Shown piece after piece: positions 28,909 through 29,528 of a DNA stretch of 29,528 bases. The DNA is from Saccoglossus kowalevskii (lineage: Eukaryota; Hemichordata; Enteropneusta; Harrimaniidae). The position numbers and the translations under genes were made by a program. The first letter of the stretch is position 1. Each line of letters begins with the position of its first letter. Location: assembly GCF_000003605.2 (NCBI RefSeq), contig NW_003139905.1:1-29528 (forward strand), written 5' to 3'. Below the pieces are notes generated by a model. The model worked only from the letters and a program-made list of their open reading frames with translations, ran no database searches and was not told the DNA's origin.

Positions 28909-29127
28909 CGATGACATTTGAAGGCGTTTCCTATTTATCGGGAAAACATAAGTAAGGCATATAATCAGATACTTGTGACGTGACATGAACTGAATGTCGA
29001 GTATTATATATTCTCTTGTGATCGACCCAATAAATACGAGAGGCCAATTTATATCATTTAATTAAATTTTCTATGAGAATGTTGTACAAGCTGCGATGTT
29101 CAACTGACCAGGAATATAAAACAGGTG

Positions 29128-29199
29128 TTCCCACACCGGGAATTGAACCCGGGCCTTGGCGGTGAGAGCGCCAAATCCTAACCACTAGATCATATGGGA
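29128..29199 (-). tRNA. tRNA-Glu(CTC), intact stems (A10)
   Basis: All stems pair and A58 is kept; G10A only. Confidence 0.9.
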
Positions 29200-29489
29200 C
29201 GTTGACGTATGAAGGCGTTTCCTATTTATCGGGAACACATAAGTAAGGCATATAATCTGATACTTGTGACGTGACATGAACTGAATGCCGAGTATTATAT
29301 ATTCTCTTCTGATGAGACAACAAATACGAGAGGCCAATTTATATCTTTTACTTAAATTGTCTATGAGAATTTTGTACAAGCTGCGATGTTCAACTGACCA
29401 GGAATCTAAAACAGGTGTTCCCACACCGGGAATTGAACCCGGGCCTTGGCGGTGAAAGCGCCAAATCCTAATCACTAGACCATATGGGA
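29200..29489. repeat. Single-unit duplication D5, copy 2
   Basis: Twin of 24021-24310; the match runs on to the window end with GACGAATGAAGG, minus one T at about 29510. Confidence 0.85.
29418..29489 (-). tRNA. tRNA-Glu(TTC), G19A
   Basis: Stems all pair; G19A in the D loop, as in 24239-24310. Confidence 0.83.
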
Positions 29490-29528
29490 CGTTGACGAAT
29501 GAAGGCGTTCCTATTTATCGGGAACACA

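Larger units (their letters stand above)
1..29528 (-). repeat. Tandem array of tRNA-Glu units (satellite-like tRNA cluster)
   Basis: The entire window consists of direct repeats of one unit: a 72-bp tRNA-Glu sequence on the minus strand plus a homologous spacer. I placed 104 consecutive loci, and start-to-start distances are almost all 291 or 298 bp, with minorities at 284-286, 289-290, 293, 296-297 and 299 bp and ten units of 209-210 bp. Both window ends cut through a spacer (1-59 and 29490-29528), so the array continues on both sides. No stretch over 300 bp lacks unit homology; the longest gaps between full tRNA copies (about 430-440 bp) surround the truncated remnants and are ordinary spacer. 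Seen directly; homogenisation by unequal exchange is inference. Confidence 0.97.

Noticed and set aside
1-29528. CRISPR array
   Set aside because: There is no short repeat with unique spacers: the whole ~295-bp unit is repeated, and the tRNA fold and Pol III signals explain it.
1-29528. tRNA-derived SINE family
   Set aside because: Units are strictly head-to-tail with no poly(A)/simple tail or target-site duplications, and a T4 terminator directly follows the tRNA, so no SINE body would be transcribed.
1-29528. Organellar or bacterial tRNA cluster
   Set aside because: A single tRNA species, long spacers, canonical A/B boxes, a T4 terminator and no encoded CCA point to nuclear Pol III genes.

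Overview
The whole window is one uninterrupted head-to-tail tandem array. It holds 104 tRNA-Glu loci, all read from the minus strand: 94 full-length copies of 72 bp and 10 identical-looking 3'-end remnants. They are joined by homologous spacers of about 212-227 bp, giving unit lengths of mostly 291 or 298 bp (truncated units 209-210 bp). I see no protein-coding gene, no transposon and no unrelated DNA between the units. By anticodon, 36 full copies read TTC and 58 read CTC.

The DNA is eukaryotic nuclear. The tRNAs have A/B-box internal promoters, no encoded CCA and a T4 terminator a few bases past the discriminator base. From memory, the acceptor/D-arm sequence (TCCCATATGGTCTAG...) is like animal tRNA-Glu and unlike plant or bacterial tRNA-Glu, so I suggest a metazoan; I cannot name the lineage. 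tRNA positions below use standard tRNA numbering.

Layout. Positions 1 to about 9,500 are a mosaic: intact TTC copies, a few intact CTC copies, damaged copies, and a divergent short-spacer class (284-286 bp units). Positions of about 9,970-19,125 are the most regular part: a 589-bp dimer (298 + 291 bp) in which a degenerate CTC copy and a mostly intact TTC copy alternate, interrupted about every 1.4-3.5 kb by a truncated remnant unit. Positions 19,126-22,860 hold a direct duplication offset by 1,973 bp. Positions 22,860-29,528 return to the mosaic and contain a second copy of the 5.1-6.6 kb region. Private point changes shared between distant blocks show several segmental duplications inside the array.

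Functionally, about 11 TTC and 3 CTC copies show no stem mispair, and a few more differ only by wobble, compensated or tertiary-position changes. The main CTC lineage carries A58U, a C3-A70 acceptor mispair and usually G10A, which touch both promoter boxes and the tRNA fold, so many CTC copies are probably weak or dead. A TATA-like ATAAATAG sits at about -30 upstream of almost every full copy. Spacers are conserved along with the genes, as expected of a satellite-like array homogenised by unequal exchange and conversion.
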